A stretch of DNA of 64,000 nucleotides from Sympetrum striolatum (Eukaryota; Arthropoda; Insecta; Odonata; Libellulidae): assembly GCA_947579665.1 (NCBI GenBank), contig OX388348.1, positions 15,810,001 through 15,874,000 on the forward strand, written 5' to 3'. Within the stretch, counting starts at the first letter, position 1. Each line of letters begins with the position of its first letter. Below the pieces are notes generated by a model. The model saw nothing but the letters and a program-made list of their open reading frames with translations. It had not been told where the DNA came from and made no database searches. Both the position numbers and the translations under genes were made by a program. Below, piece after piece: positions 49,951 to 62,539 of the stretch.

Positions 49951-50590
49951 CCCTTAAAGGACCAAGGGAGGGCTAAAAAATGTCCACCACTTTTCTTTTT
50001 CAATATTTTAAGAACACAGTCATGTTATACAGTCTTATAGCTTCATTTCATTGTCAAATATAGATTGTTAAAGATAACTATACGTTGATGCATTTTGTAC
50101 GTTATTTTTTAGCAATATAATGAGAACGGTAATAGGCGGTGGACACAAAATGATCCTCCCTTTGTCCAACCTGCGACATATTTTTGAATCAAATGGAATC
50201 ATACATCTTGGCAAATAGTTTTTAATTAATTTTAATAATTTAATTCAATTTTTTTAATTATACCTTGTTTTTGATTTATAAGTATAACTAACGGTGATTT
50301 GCAAACTTATTTACCGAATTAGAGCTTTAAAACTGGTATCTTTGAGAAGAAGCTTTATCATATCCTCGTCTTTGATGAGTTTTTATATAAATAAAAATTT
50401 CATTATTTTTATCGCAGTAGTAGAATTTTTAGCAACAAAAATCATTGTATGAGGTTTTTAAAAATCTAAGAAGGCGATTGCTGAAGATATATTGTGTTTC
50501 ATTTTTATTTTATTGAAAAAAACAATAGGGGACAATTTTTGACCCTCCCTTGGTCCACGGTGTAACCAAAAACGGTTGGACCTTTAAGGG
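49951..50590. mobile_element. piggyBac-like MITE, 640 bp, TTAA-flanked
   Basis: The element starts CCCTTAAAGGACCAA and ends TTGGACCTTTAAGGG. These terminal inverted repeats match at 14 of 15 bases. TTAA lies immediately outside both ends (49947-49950 and 50591-50594), the canonical piggyBac target duplication. GGACCAAGGGAGGG (from 49959) has an exact inverted partner CCCTCCCTTGGTCC near 50550. A further inverted copy of the left subterminal region sits in the middle (about 50138-50172), including GTGGACA and CCTCCCTTTGTCC. There is no transposase, so this is a non-autonomous copy that would have relied on a piggyBac-family transposase elsewhere in the genome. Confidence 0.85.
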
Positions 50591-50594
50591 TTAA

Positions 50595-52593
50595 TGAATT
50601 CAAATTGATTTCTTGTGAAAGTATTTAAAAATCACCGTGACACGAACATGGAATATTTTGGTAAAAGTTACAACGAATTTTGATGAAAATTGTCTAGGAT
50701 TCTTATAAATCATGTAATTTTAAACTTATATTCTACATTTTCTATAAGTTGCTTTTGTATTAGCCTTTCAACATATTTCTCATCGGCAGTTTAATATGTT
50801 TAAACCCACAGTGATGTTGATTGTTTCATGTGCATATACATCTATGCAAAAAACCTATCGGCAAACATCTGGTATGGAAAACATTGATTATTTTTATAAG
50901 TCTAATGAATCACAAAATTAATTTAATTTCATGCTTTAGGTTTTGAATTATTCAAACTTCCTTCCCAACGCCAAAAAATATTTTGCTTTAGTAAATGAAG
51001 AAGACGGTCTAATTATTAAAAATTAAACTTTTTTAAAGATCCTATTTTACTCTTTATAAATACACAGAGGTCATAGGAGTGTTCTTACGTCACGTATCAA
51101 ATTTTTTTCGATCTAGAGTTATGTCATTCTCAGGAGTGTGCCTTAAAAATATAGCATGATTATAATTAAAATAGTTATAGATAGTGACGAGATACATTAT
51201 AATTTAGCTTTCATCCAAAGTATCAACTCAAAGAGCGAGCCTATTTACTCTCTGGAATTAGAATTCAAAGCCGCAAAAATTGTCTAATGTGTTAATTAAA
51301 CTTAGAAGTTTCTGTCACCCATTTAATTAATTTAATAATGGGAAACAGAAGTGACACGTCTGTTGAGGATCCGTTACTAAAATGTAAAGCGTAGCTATTT
51401 CTTACGAACAAAAACGTATCAAAATTGCTAGAGGGATAAATGTGAAAAAGATACAAATACCAAAGAAGGGAAATTTAAATAGAAACATGCATAAATGTAG
51501 AGCCATTGGCATAATCAAGTATGAAATATGGATTAATATGATTGAACCACCGAGGTCTGACAGCCGTGAAATTTCTCAATTCCTTACAAAGATGCTTAGC
51601 TTTTAGGTTAAAATCTGCGATAAAGGTGTTTCAAAAGAAGCAAACGACAATCGATATTAAACCCTCAAAATTACTATAAACCCTATGTACTTTAGTGAAA
51701 TACTTTTGGTGATCTTCAGTGAACTCTGTTTATAATCTGCGACAGAAAAGCTAGGTCAAGAATATGCGCATAGCTGAGTAAGATTTCTATTCTCCCTGAG
51801 GTTTTGAGTTATTGAAATGATACATAGGAGATATTATACGGATGCAACTACGACAAAATACCATGCAGCAATATTTTTATGTATTTTTATAATGCAGCAC
51901 TCACTCTTTCACTGAATAATATAGTTAAGTGATATAGGGAGAGAAAACATATCAAAACAATCTTGGGAAATGGGTCACCATATTTAATCTTCTGTTCCAT
52001 CGAATGGATTGATTACACAATAAAAATGCTACAAAGCGTCAGCACCTTACAATATGTTTATATAACTCAATAGGCACTATATATGATAAAAAAGGAAAAC
52101 ATATTTTTGAATTTGAATTTTACTTCGTAAGGATTCTAAAATACACTGTCCCAATAATACTTAAAATTTCTACGTCCAGATTTTCTCATCATCCGTAATG
52201 TCCTTTTTTTCCTTCTTGACATCTTACATACTCCAAAATATTTTATTTTCTCCTCCCTTTTGGCTTTTCCCTTGCATTCATCCCTCACTTTATCGTCGTT
52301 TATTACAGTAATTACTCCTACTCCTACCACCATCTCTAGCACCTCCATGTCCTTACCCAATGAACCAACTTTTCTCGCTGTATTCTACACCCAAGTTTTG
52401 AAGGCAGTTTACCAATTCATTTTTCTACATCAAATTAATTACAAAAACATATTTAATATTTTTTCAAGATGTCTATTATTAACAATTATGAAATACACAT
52501 AATGAAAAATCACGATAATATATAAAATCCACGGACTTGCGAGTAAATTTGTGGTATTCCATAACGGTGAAAGACCATAAACAGGAAGAGCAT
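50595..52593. other. AT-rich stretch, nothing recognised
   Basis: No gene or repeat supported. A 74-codon minus frame (52136-52360) and an 80-codon plus frame (52260-52502) overlap in opposite directions and have no recognisable motif. Confidence 0.45.
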
Positions 52594-52709
52594 TTCCACA
52601 GGAAACTAATTCCAATTTTATGAGTTAGAAAAATATATTGACTTATAAAATTATTTCTCATGCGTATGTTTTTCTAATTAAATGAAACAGGAATTAGTTT
52701 CCTGTGGAA
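52594..52709. repeat. long hairpin with 20-bp perfect arms and a nested inner stem
   Basis: The arm at 52594-52613 (TTCCACAGGAAACTAATTCC) is the exact reverse complement of 52690-52709. Inside, TTAGAAAAA and TTTTTCTAA form a second stem. It could be a small MITE or a structured transcript. The arms are perfect while surrounding repeats are decayed, so it looks relatively young. It ends 29 bases before the next terminal-repeat element. Confidence 0.8.
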
Positions 52710-52862
52710 TAGTTCTCCCTTTTTTGTCATTCATTATTACTTTCTCCATATACGAAGTATAGAGAAAGTATTGTTTTCATGAAAAAATTCGACTTCGAGA
52801 TTTCAACGGAAATACATGTTTTGGGTTCCCTAGAACACGTTTTGACTATTTTCGGAATGATG

Positions 52863-52872
52863 TCTGTGTGTA

Positions 52873-52904
<32 letters not shown>

Positions 52905-52914
52905 TGTGTGTTTG
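52863..52914 (+). repeat. (TG)n microsatellite with TATG interruptions
   Basis: A GT-repeat tract interrupted by two TA steps. It sits between the left end of the element and its first tandem unit. Confidence 0.9.
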
Positions 52915-53546
52915 TGGGCGCTCTAACGTGAAAACTATTTGTCGTATCAATACCAAACTTCGTATATAGTACTGTGGTGTGTGCTGTATGAGTTGATTAG
53001 TTTTTGGAGTAAATTGGTTGACCGGAAGTCGAGCTTCATTCATTAAAGCTCATTTCCGGTTTTCAAAATATCTCCATAAATATGATATATACGTGTATTG
53101 TATTACTTATAAAAGTTTTAGATAACGTAATTTACTATAACTTTTGTATTTAACATATTTTTATATCACCGGTTGATTAGGAGTTATTCGTGAAATACCG
53201 ATAAACCGGAAGTAGCTGTTATGTACTTTGTGGGCGCTCTAACTTAAAAACTATTCATTATATCAACACCAAATTTCATATATAGTACTTTGATTAGTTT
53301 TTTTAGAGTTGATTAGTTTTTGGAGTAAATCGGTTAACCGGAAGTTGAGCTTCAATCTTCGAAGCTCATTTCCGGTTTTCAAAATATCTCCATAAATATC
53401 ATATTAAGGTATATACTATTATTTATAAAAGTTTTGAAAAATGTAATTTACTATAAATTTTGGTTGAAACATATTTTTGTATCACTGATTGTGTAGGAGT
53501 TATTCATGAAACACTGATAAACCGGAAGTTGCTGATTCTGTACTTT
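52914..53546 (+). repeat. two tandem 316/317-bp units plus the start of a third
   Basis: GTGGGCGCTCT marks unit starts at 52914, 53230 and 53547. Both complete units contain GTTGATTAGTTTTTGGAGTA, a CCGGAAGT..GAGCTT / AAGCTCATTTCCGG inverted pair (53022-53059 and 53338-53375), TTCAAAATATCTCCATAAAT and GATAAACCGGAAGT, in that order. The third is cut off after about 20 bases, where the sequence changes to the right end of the element. Confidence 0.85.
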
Positions 53547-53799
53547 GTGGGCGCTCTGGGCTCTATGGGTAAAAGGCCAATTTCATCGTTTTTCATCGAT
53601 CATGTCCCGCAAAACATTATTTATCATGTTTTTGGCGTCAAAGATAATGTATAATATTAATCACTCATATTCCAAGTGTAGATGGAATATAGAGTTCGGA
53701 ATTACTGCGGTAGATAAATATTTACATCTTATATATATGGAGAAAGTCATTTGCTGGCCACATCAGATTTTTACGATATATTTTTTTATAGAGTAACTG

Positions 53800-54190
53800 A
53801 TATGTGGTGTATTTGTTATTAACCGAATCAAATGCCCATGATAAATAGTAACTGGTCGTGCGAACATCAGTCCAAACACCACCCAAGTATCCCCCTTAAA
53901 TACATATCAGAGCTGCATATATAGCTTATAATATAAAAATTTAATAAGAACTATAGTAAGTGTATTTATTGTAATTGTAATTAAATGTGTGATGTTTTAG
54001 CATTTTTAATTGTTGAAAAATGTTTTTAAATGTATATGTGATTATTGCAATTAAATTTATGACTTGTAATGTATGTAGTGATTATCTTATATGTAGTTTC
54101 AATTACCTGCAATTCAATTAATGAAATGACCTGTCCTATACATACAATGCATGCATTTGGATCAATAAATTTATTATTATTATTACAATA
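53800..54190 (+). mobile_element. probable LINE 3' UTR and tail
   Basis: An AT-rich segment closes with GGATCAATAAATTTATTATT: AATAAA at 54164-54169 and a (TTA)n tail at about 54171-54185. A short polyadenylation signal followed by a simple-repeat tail is typical of insect non-LTR elements. No reverse-transcriptase codons precede it, so identity rests on the tail alone. Confidence 0.4.
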
Positions 54191-54232
54191 GCAAGGAAAT
54201 GTTATGAACGATATTAAAACAGTTTAAGAAGT

Positions 54233-54260
54233 TATTATATATATATATTATATATTATAA
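54233..54260 (+). repeat. (TA)n-rich microsatellite
   Basis: Mainly alternating AT, including a self-complementary TATATAT..ATATATA stretch. Confidence 0.75.
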
Positions 54261-57200
54261 GAAAAGCATTGATTCACCTTCAGTTAAAGCCGAACTATTT
54301 CGTAGTATCCTCAAGTAAACTCACCGAACGAAACAAAAGAAAAAGCGAGAAACCAGAAAGGTGTTGCGTAGGTGACGAGTCACCGCCGCTTGATTTGAGA
54401 CCATCCACTTATATTTCCGGCAAATAACGTCATGAAATCGCTTCACGTATGGATGAGCTCAGCTTCTCGGACGGGAAGCACTGAATACTTTACGAGCCTG
54501 TGTTTTCTACGAACTCTAAAATAAGGAAAAAAGGAAAGTTTTCAATCCGAATTCTGAGCATTTTTTTTTTATTTCCGACGAAATCTCTCGGGGGAGTCTC
54601 GCGGAGGCAGGAAAGGTTAAATTTGGAGCGCGGAAAGTGTAAAAGAACAATGAGGAGGGATCGAGTGAGGGAAAGGGAGCGGGATAAGTAGGAGGAAATA
54701 GGAGGGGAAGGAAGAGGTCAAGGAGAAGTAGGACGGAAGAATTGGAGGCGATTGTAATTAAAATGTAAGGCAATGAAAGATGAAAAGGGGGAATGCAAAA
54801 GGTTGTTAACAAAGGATGCTACTTTGGAAATAGAAAGTTAAGTCGCTCCTCGAGAGAAACTTGTGAATAAACAGAAAGCCGTCGGGTGAATTGTGGGAAG
54901 GGTGGGATGGAAAAATTAGGAGGGAAAGATAAATTAACACGTAATGCGTGAGTAATAATTATGAAAACAGACACTTTTGCATTTCTGCAGAAATCGATGA
55001 AAACACAATTTCCTTAATACCTGCTGAACAAATCTAAGTTATTCTTGTTACTATATGTCGATACATTCAATATATTTCAGTTTCATTCTGAAAAAGATAA
55101 AGGGGGAAAAGTCCATCGTTTAACTTCGCCGCTGTCTTCTTTAAAGCTGCAGCAACAAAAAATAATAAGGTATGAATGATGCTGAATAATGGCATTCGTT
55201 TTGATCACCTCATATTGCGGATAATAAATAGTTCAATACTCAGAAAAAAGGATAAGGGATACATAAGGGCGTGCACCCAGGAAAAATCCCAAGGATAAAC
55301 AGACATGAAAAAAGTAATCAAAACCGGGATCTTTCCGGCCAGAACAAGTTCTCAAGCCGTAATGTTTTTCTATTTGTTATTTATCATCTATTAATGATTT
55401 TTTTATCCCAGTCTAATACACAGTGTTATCGTTCAGTGTTCAGTCATCTTACACTTTTTAAAATGCCTTAAAACTCGGTGATAAAAACAAAAACACCCTC
55501 ACTCCTTATCCATGAAAACCACTTCCCTCTGTTAAAGAATGACAAAGAGAATGAGGATCTTCATCCTGTAACTATACCTATAGATAAAAATGAGCTACCT
55601 ATGAGAGAGCTGAAAACTACAATAAACACAAGAAAAAACTTAATTTCAGGAGAGGAGATCCATTATCAAAATCTGGAAAGTCGGTTGATATTATTGGATA
55701 ATGATTTATTTTGTTTTTTAAGGAAGTTTGAACGACCAGTTTGAGGGAAATAATTTGAACCTTGTGGTACAATTGAGAATTATATAATGACGATGTATTT
55801 ATTAGACTTGATAAAGAGTGCGTGTGAATGGGAATAAATAATAAAAAAAACATAATATATGAAGATAAAATCCGAAGAAAGGGGTTCTTAAGAGTCCAGG
55901 AATGGTGAATGGGATGTCTTTGGATGCATGTGATAACAAAAGCTGGAAATTTTGGAGAATCCGGAAAGATGGTTGATCAGTTCAGACCTGAATGTCATAA
56001 AATTTCAATGCCTGTTACTGTAAAGACAGCATAAAGGTAGCGAATTTCAATGTAGCATGATGGGTGATATTAGAGGGATAGTACGGCTTTGTGATGGAAG
56101 CATAAACCAGAAATAAGATGCTAGTAGCAGTAATTTAGAAAGAGGAAGAGAAATGGATAAGGATGATGGCTTATGATCGAGGGAGTAAATTGGAAGGGAG
56201 TAAAGTAGGTAATTTGAAAATCTATGAAGGTTGATAGAGAGATAGAAAAAGAAAAGTAATGAAAGAGTAGCTAAAGCATAGGCTAATGAAGAAAATACTA
56301 CTATGTTAGTGATTGCAGCTGTATTCTGAATAAAAGAGCGTTTTGAGAGCATAGAGGATGTTACCAGAGTCATATTAGTGGGAAGAGATTTCACTGAGGA
56401 AGTATAAAGAGAATTTGAGATCAAAACAAAAGAAAATGTAATGCAAAGTTAATGAGAGGGTAACTAAAGGGTAGAAATAGCATTACAAAGATCAGCTGAT
56501 ATAATTATTTGAGATATTAGCGAGGGAACTAGGAAAGGTTAATTACAGCGTAGGAAAGAGAAATTAGAAAGAAGAACTAGTTAATAATTATTAGCTGATT
56601 ACAAGTACAAATGAGAGATTTGGTATTTGCATGATTTCTAATAATAACATGTATACTATAGTTCAAATAGGATAGATGGACTGTAACAAGTTTGTCAGAT
56701 TAGGTACAGAACAAAGGAAATCATCAGAAGAATGATGTAAATGTCATGAATATTATCGAAAGTAATACCGTATTAGAATATAGGATGTAAATAATTATTA
56801 AAAACATGATTCTTTGAATCTTTCGGAAAATATCCCGTAGAGAGGTTAAGAAAGGCTTGTTAAATAAGCGGAAATGATATTCATCATTCCACAAGAGGCA
56901 AAGGAAATGCTTTCGGCATTCCAAGAAAGGTTACTTGGGAATGAAAGCAAGTTTAATTTCCGCAAATTTAAGAGGACGATAAAATCTTCAGCTCCATTCG
57001 ATCCCAAATCTGAGGCACAAATCCTCATTAAATCCTTTTGCTTCATTTTACCAAGTAATGAAGCGTATACTCGAGAACCAGAAAAACTTAGTGACATAAC
57101 CTTTGACGGAAATGCCAAAAATCACATGGAGACCAATATCTTTGAAGGCACATTAATATTTAAAGTGAAGAAATAGAGAGAAATAAGAGATAAAGGCCAA

Positions 57201-58914
57201 TATTTCTGCGGGGTTTAAAATTAGTACTTTTGGTGGTTACTGAATAAAAAATTTGCTACGTCTGATTTAAAAAAATAGATTATTTCAGTGCTGATTCTTC
57301 AAATTTTCCATTCGAATGAGCAGATTCAATAAAAATTGTTTAAGTTGTATCAAGACAATTCATTTAGTTGCATTAGCATCATGTTATCTAAGAATTTAAT
57401 GTCACCTGAAATTTAAAATACGAAAGATATTCTGTGGTATCATTTGTCCAAATATCTATAGAGAAAATAATAATTCTTTTAGCTATCAAAACCTCATTGA
57501 TACCAGGAAAATATTTAGTTTCTTTCGAATATGTCGAAAATTGGATTCCATTAGTTCAGGTAAGTATTTAACGACTAAAGGATAATGGATAAAAATCTGT
57601 GGACTAGAATCGCCAAAACACTAATTTTTATATTAATTATATGAAGAATAATAATGATGAAAATAGGTATCAATAAATAAGTTGGAGGAGGAAAATCGAT
57701 GTCAATCAAATGTAACTTATACTAATGATTTAATAACTCATCGTACACTTTTAGTTTCTCTCACAGCCGTCTGAGATATAACGAAAATCTCCAAAAACTG
57801 AGCCATTCTGGATTAATATTACTAAATCTTCCATCAACTGTGGAACCAAAGTTCCTTTGGGCAACTTTTGCAAGCGTTTGACCTTGTTATTGACGTCGTA
57901 ATTCTGTTCCACCAATGTCAATCGTATCTTCTCACATAATCTTCCATGTGTTTGCTCACTTAATATTCGCCCTTATCCCCAGAATTTTTCCTTCTATCAA
58001 GTGGCCACTTATATCAGGCCCTGGAAAGCTTCTTCGATCGAGATGAGTGATCGCTGAATTAACAGACGTTAATTTTCCCTAAAGCCGTCAAAACACCGCT
58101 TAAGAAGGGGTTCGCCCCGTTCGGGTCCACTTCCTCATTACGCACAACGCGGAATTCCCACATACAATCGCAATTTCTGAGACATCCATCCGCCCAAAAA
58201 CATAGCCGATGGATAATGAATTTCGATCTACAAGCTGTGTTCATAAGTCGTTTCGTTGATATCTCCCATCGAATTACATCACGCCATTAAGACCAGAAAG
58301 GTTCGGGAAATATCGCTTAACGATCCAATCAGAAACGCATTTAAAGAACGGCGCGTCATGCTTGTCAAGGGGTAATGGCTTCCTAAACCGACTCGCTCAA
58401 CTATGAAATTTAATCGAGATTGGAAAATCGATTTCTCACATAGACGAAAGCGGCGATAAAAAATAATTTTGCCCTCCGGTAGATATCCGGGGGACAAAGT
58501 GTTTTTTTTTCCCTCGCGTCCGTGGCCTTTCCGCTTGCTCTTCGGCCTTCCACTCGCAACTGCGACAACCGGCGAGCAAAATAAAACGTTCGGTTTGCAA
58601 AAACGAAGGGACGAGTCAACGTGTAGTCGATCTGACAGGGTGACCTTATTGGCCATCTGGCGCCCAGATACTCGACAGTTTTCTTTGAGAAACCGAGTAC
58701 CTGGATAATTATGGTTGAGCATTCCCGTCTTATTTAAAAAATGAAACTGCCTCTTATATTCCCTTGTTGGGATATTCTTGAATGCTTCTGCACAATTGGG
58801 GGTGCACAAGAAAAAGGTTGCCACCTGGTATTAATACCAACCAACCAACGTTTAGATTAAATAAATAAAAATTGAGTTGTTGCGATGCATAGTTAGCATA
58901 AACGATCTCTTCAG
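54261..58914. other. purine-rich non-coding stretch plus a GC-richer end
   Basis: 54490-54920 is strongly G+A-rich on the plus strand, and 55860-56600 is also purine-biased. The long minus-strand frames here (54516-54812; 56047-56424, 125 codons) look hydrophobic and Ser/Leu-rich simply because they read the pyrimidine strand. The frame at 56874-57176 (100 codons, plus) is less biased but unrecognised. A good 5' donor match CAG/GTAAGTAT occurs at 57557-57567. 57950-58830 is GC-richer and carries an unrecognised 181-codon minus frame (58279-58824). Confidence 0.4.
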
Positions 58915-59440
58915 AAACTCGGCTTTGTCAAGAGAATATCCGAAGAAAGCTATTTCACTTTGCGTTAATGATTCTTCACCTACAGAGTGTATGTGACCCT
59001 GCCAAAAAGAGTTATAATAACAATTTTGAACAATTACACCGTAAAGCAGTCCATTTTGTGAACGACGATGACGACAAATCAGTGAGCATTTACTCAGATG
59101 CTTCGGGACGCAGAAAGGAAATCTTTAGACAATGGAAGATTTATAGAAAGGCTTGATTTACTTAATTAATTCAGAGAAAATATCATCTCAGAGGATGATG
59201 CCGATAATCTGCGTCCTCTGTTTATTTACTTGTAGTGATTCTGTAATAATCATATAGACCGTTCTGATAGTGCATGGAAAATATGATAAATAGATGGTAG
59301 AACGAGCCGCTTGAAGAATTAATTATTCTGCTAACGAAACACAGAAATGATAATAAGGGAAATACTCATGGTGCTTGTACTCCCTTCTAGACATTTAAAG
59401 GTGGACTGCAGGGTACATATATGGATGTAGATGCAAGGGA
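58915..59440 (+). mobile_element. LINE remnant (CR1/Jockey-like), C-terminal domain and 3' UTR
   Basis: An open frame covering about 58935-59156 reads CQENIRRK, then SVCDPAKK, then EQLHRKAVHFVNDDDDKSVS. This parallels the C.....R...ALVRP.LEY.S.VWDP..K....LE.VQRKA.RFV...Y....SV block found after the reverse transcriptase in many CR1- and Jockey-like elements. The frame then breaks. Downstream, a GCAGGGTACATATATGGATG string (from about 59410) with a GTAGATG continuation resembles the GATGTAG-type tails of such LINEs. The polymerase core is absent, so this is a 5'-truncated, decayed copy. Confidence 0.6.
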
Positions 59441-62400
59441 AATTACATTCACGTATTTTTCCCAGCAACCAACCTTTCGGCTTGGAGCAGGAATTGCATG
59501 AGTCATAATTCTATTTCCTTAATCAATTACTGTCGCGAATCGTGTAAAAATAATTTTTGTAACGACTACCCCTAGCATCTATTTATCCTGATTTTTATCG
59601 CAGTATCTGATTCTTTGATGTAACAGGTGTGATATGTGAAAAGTCTTCCAAGAACATGCTTTCTCGAAATCTATAGAGTAAATCCAGCCTTAGATTGAAC
59701 CGTTTTTTTCTCTAGGGATTCCAATCCTACGTTCTGAAACATCTGGCATCTAACGTTTATCGATTTGTTGTAACGATTCTCAACAAAACGAATAGCCTTT
59801 CGACACTAGTGTTATGGGTATGACGGAGTCCCCCGAGCGGGATTTGCTCCAGCTGAAGAGATCAGTTTACCGATGGAGGCTGTTTGAAAAATTCCTTGTA
59901 GAGGAATTATTAAGGAAGTTGATGACCTTGCATTTCCAGCTAAAAACATGAGTGAATCCCGAGAGAAATCAACGAAGAACTACTAGGAAATAACTGTTGT
60001 TATATACAGTTATTCTGGTTATTTTTTCCAACTGCATTACAGAAATAAGAGACAAGAAATAGGTGATAATATGGTAATAATATATTTGTAGTTTTTGGGG
60101 TAAATATGTAATTGAAAATTTTAGAATAAAAGGACATGATAATTTTTTTCGAGATCCGTCTTCCTTGAAGTTATGTAATTCCTTGAGCAAAATGTGCCAA
60201 ATGTCGCTTAAAACTAGAACCAATCCATTGATTAACAACTCAAAGGCAGGGCAAAACATAAATAATATGAGAGAAACAGAAATTAGGAGGGTGAATTTTG
60301 GCAAATACGGAAGGGATACATTTTGATATGAATGGCTAAGGAAGGAATTTCTGCTTACACAAAGGTTGCCTGTCCAGGATGGAAGAAGTATCTTAATTAG
60401 ATCTGAACATAAGAAATATGGAGGAAAGTAAAGGCAGAATGATAGCAGTTTAGTTTATTTTTAATTATATCAGAGTTGAAATTTGGAGCTGATCTAATGC
60501 TAGTTGCAGCAAAGTTTAAAGAAAAAAAGAATGTCTTCAATTTGCGTTATGCCTACGACAGAAACGAGTGGATATGAGAAAACGTAACTTCACTCACCAA
60601 AAACAACTGTTTTTGGAATAGTAGTGAAGTTACCAGAAATAATTTAAGAGCACTGATACTTGTATTTCTTTCATTTTTTGGGGTAGATTATTTGAAATAT
60701 CAGTATCATAGTAGCTCTTTACTCAAATATGCGTTCTATTTTATCAATGTCTCTCAGAATAAATCATTCTCCTTCACCAGAGACTAATCTGACTATTTTC
60801 GGTAAAATTTCCAAGTTTTATTCCCTCATTAATTTCTCACGCTTTACAATCATACTTTTTCTTGTATATTTTCTTAAACGCACTTTTCCCTCATCGTACT
60901 TAGTGATAATAAATGAAAATAGCTAAATACTTCTGAATCAACTTAGAACTGTAGCCTATTAAGGATTCTCGTCTATATCATTTTACTAAAAATATTTTAC
61001 AAAACATTTTACAACTAAAAAATCTTACTAACATAGGGATTAGCATTTGGTACGTAAGCTCAGAGGTCAAACATACTATAACCGATTTATGAGCAACAAT
61101 AACGATGTACATAGCCATAAGATTACTTGAATCAGGATTTAATGAAAAGTATCCTCCTTCAAGCACCCATTTTTGTCCATGCGTTGTGTTGTCTTGACAA
61201 CATAGGTACAATTTGAGGACATCGTAAAGTATGCACATTAACACCATGGTAACTTTGATTAAAGTACGGGCTCCTGGTATGCGACATCATACAGGAGCAA
61301 TTCACCTTCCTGACACAAATTTTTCCCATTTACGAAGTGTGAAGCGTGACCTTGCGGGTGTGCAGGAGCGTGTTTCGTTGTGCATGTAACCTAAAGCAGA
61401 GCTATCGAACGAATGGCTCGTGCACCGCAAACCGGTCCGCAGAAGATCTCTCAGAGTATCATCTCGCACATACCATCATTTTCGTTGATTTATTATTCAT
61501 CCTTGAGGAATAAAGGAATTCCATCTTTGGGCGTTTTCTCACCCTGCGCTGTTCTACAATAGCACGTAATTGGGTTTCTGGAATTAAATTCAAGATTAAC
61601 TAGTATTAACAAAAATTCTTAAATAAAAATCGTGCCCATGAGAGACATATAATAAGGCCTGATAAGTCTCCCAAACAACTGTCTGATAATTTCCTTCAAG
61701 TTATCATAATTGGTACTAGCATCCATGTTGTTCAGTGCGAGATCCATAGTTCGATTCTTGGCATTATTAGACTTTCCAACGACCGTTTATCTACTATAAC
61801 ACAAAAAAATCCATCTGTATGATCCAAAAATATGTTTTCCAATATGTTTCTAAATTCCATCGTCCCTCCGTTTCGACATTAAAAAATTAACCTCTTTCTT
61901 TTAGAATGCCAAAAATACTCGCTGCATAGAGTTAAACACTTTGGAACGGGGACACTGCAGAAAATCCTCTGCAACGATTCTAAAATACTGGACAATGTCT
62001 CATTAATTATGAAGGATGTAGGAATTTTTACAAAAGCGTAAGGGAAAACCTTTCACATTTTGTTGCTTCTGTCTTTTATCAATACTTGTCCATTCCGTTC
62101 TTTTAATATGTTTAAACCTATAGTATTATTATTATTCATTTATTCATTTAATTTTAGCATCCATAGGACACAACCATTATGAGTGGTTAAGGAGGTTGTA
62201 TGAAACAGTAAAGCAGATGTAAAATCAATTTTATTCATCAAAAGATGCAAAATAACATCAGCTGTCGACGCACCTTCATAAAAAACAATGAATTGAAAGT
62301 TTAAGTTTTAATATCCCTACATGTTATCGCTTAGCTTTCTTTAGTGAAATAGCATGAGGTAGATTATCCACATGGAAACAAAATGCAGTTTTAAATACTG

Positions 62401-62539
62401 CCACTGAAAGATACTTGCATACTTAATCCAAATGCATAAAAAAGAAAATTATAAATTAAAATGAAAAGTAGAGCACGGTTTTAATTCCTATTTTCTTTGA
62501 TTACGAGCTGTGCTATCTCGAATGTGTTTCCCAAGACAA
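59441..62539. other. non-coding stretch, little recognised
   Basis: AT-rich overall. GCTCCTGGTATG and CATACAGGAGC form an imperfect hairpin near 61268-61295. A hydrophobic 111-codon minus frame (59969-60304) and an 89-codon one (60978-61247) have no recognisable motif. A GC rise at 61260-61560 carries no open frame. Confidence 0.4.

Larger units (their letters stand above)
52739..53747. mobile_element. non-autonomous element of about 1 kb with 14-bp terminal inverted repeats
   Basis: ACTTTCTCCATATA (52739-52752) is the exact complement of TATATGGAGAAAGT (53734-53747). The left end also forms its own hairpin with GAGAAAGT (52762-52769), and near the right end ATATTCCA/TGGAATAT forms another. 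Inside are a TG microsatellite (52863-52914) and tandem 316-bp units. There is no transposase frame. No clear target-site duplication is visible, so the superfamily is open. A repeat with similar inner wording seems familiar from arthropod genomes, but I cannot name it. Confidence 0.6.

Noticed and set aside
52136..52360. reverse-transcriptase-like frame on the minus strand
   Set aside because: The ENGKD-like opening hinted at a LINE, but no further RT or endonuclease motif follows.
52594..52709. microRNA precursor
   Set aside because: The 76-base gap between perfect arms and the nested second stem do not fit a usual pre-miRNA, and no known insect microRNA sequence is visible.
56047..56424. 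125-codon minus-strand frame resembling a membrane protein
   Set aside because: It reads the complement of a purine-rich tract, which automatically yields Leu/Ser/Phe-rich hydrophobic residues.
56874..57176. 100-codon plus-strand frame with mixed, protein-like composition
   Set aside because: I recognise no family and it overlaps an equally open minus-strand frame (56846-57118).
58279..58824. 181-codon minus-strand open frame
   Set aside because: No domain, signal or family resemblance seen, and other frames of 69-79 codons overlap on both strands, as expected from GC-richer composition.
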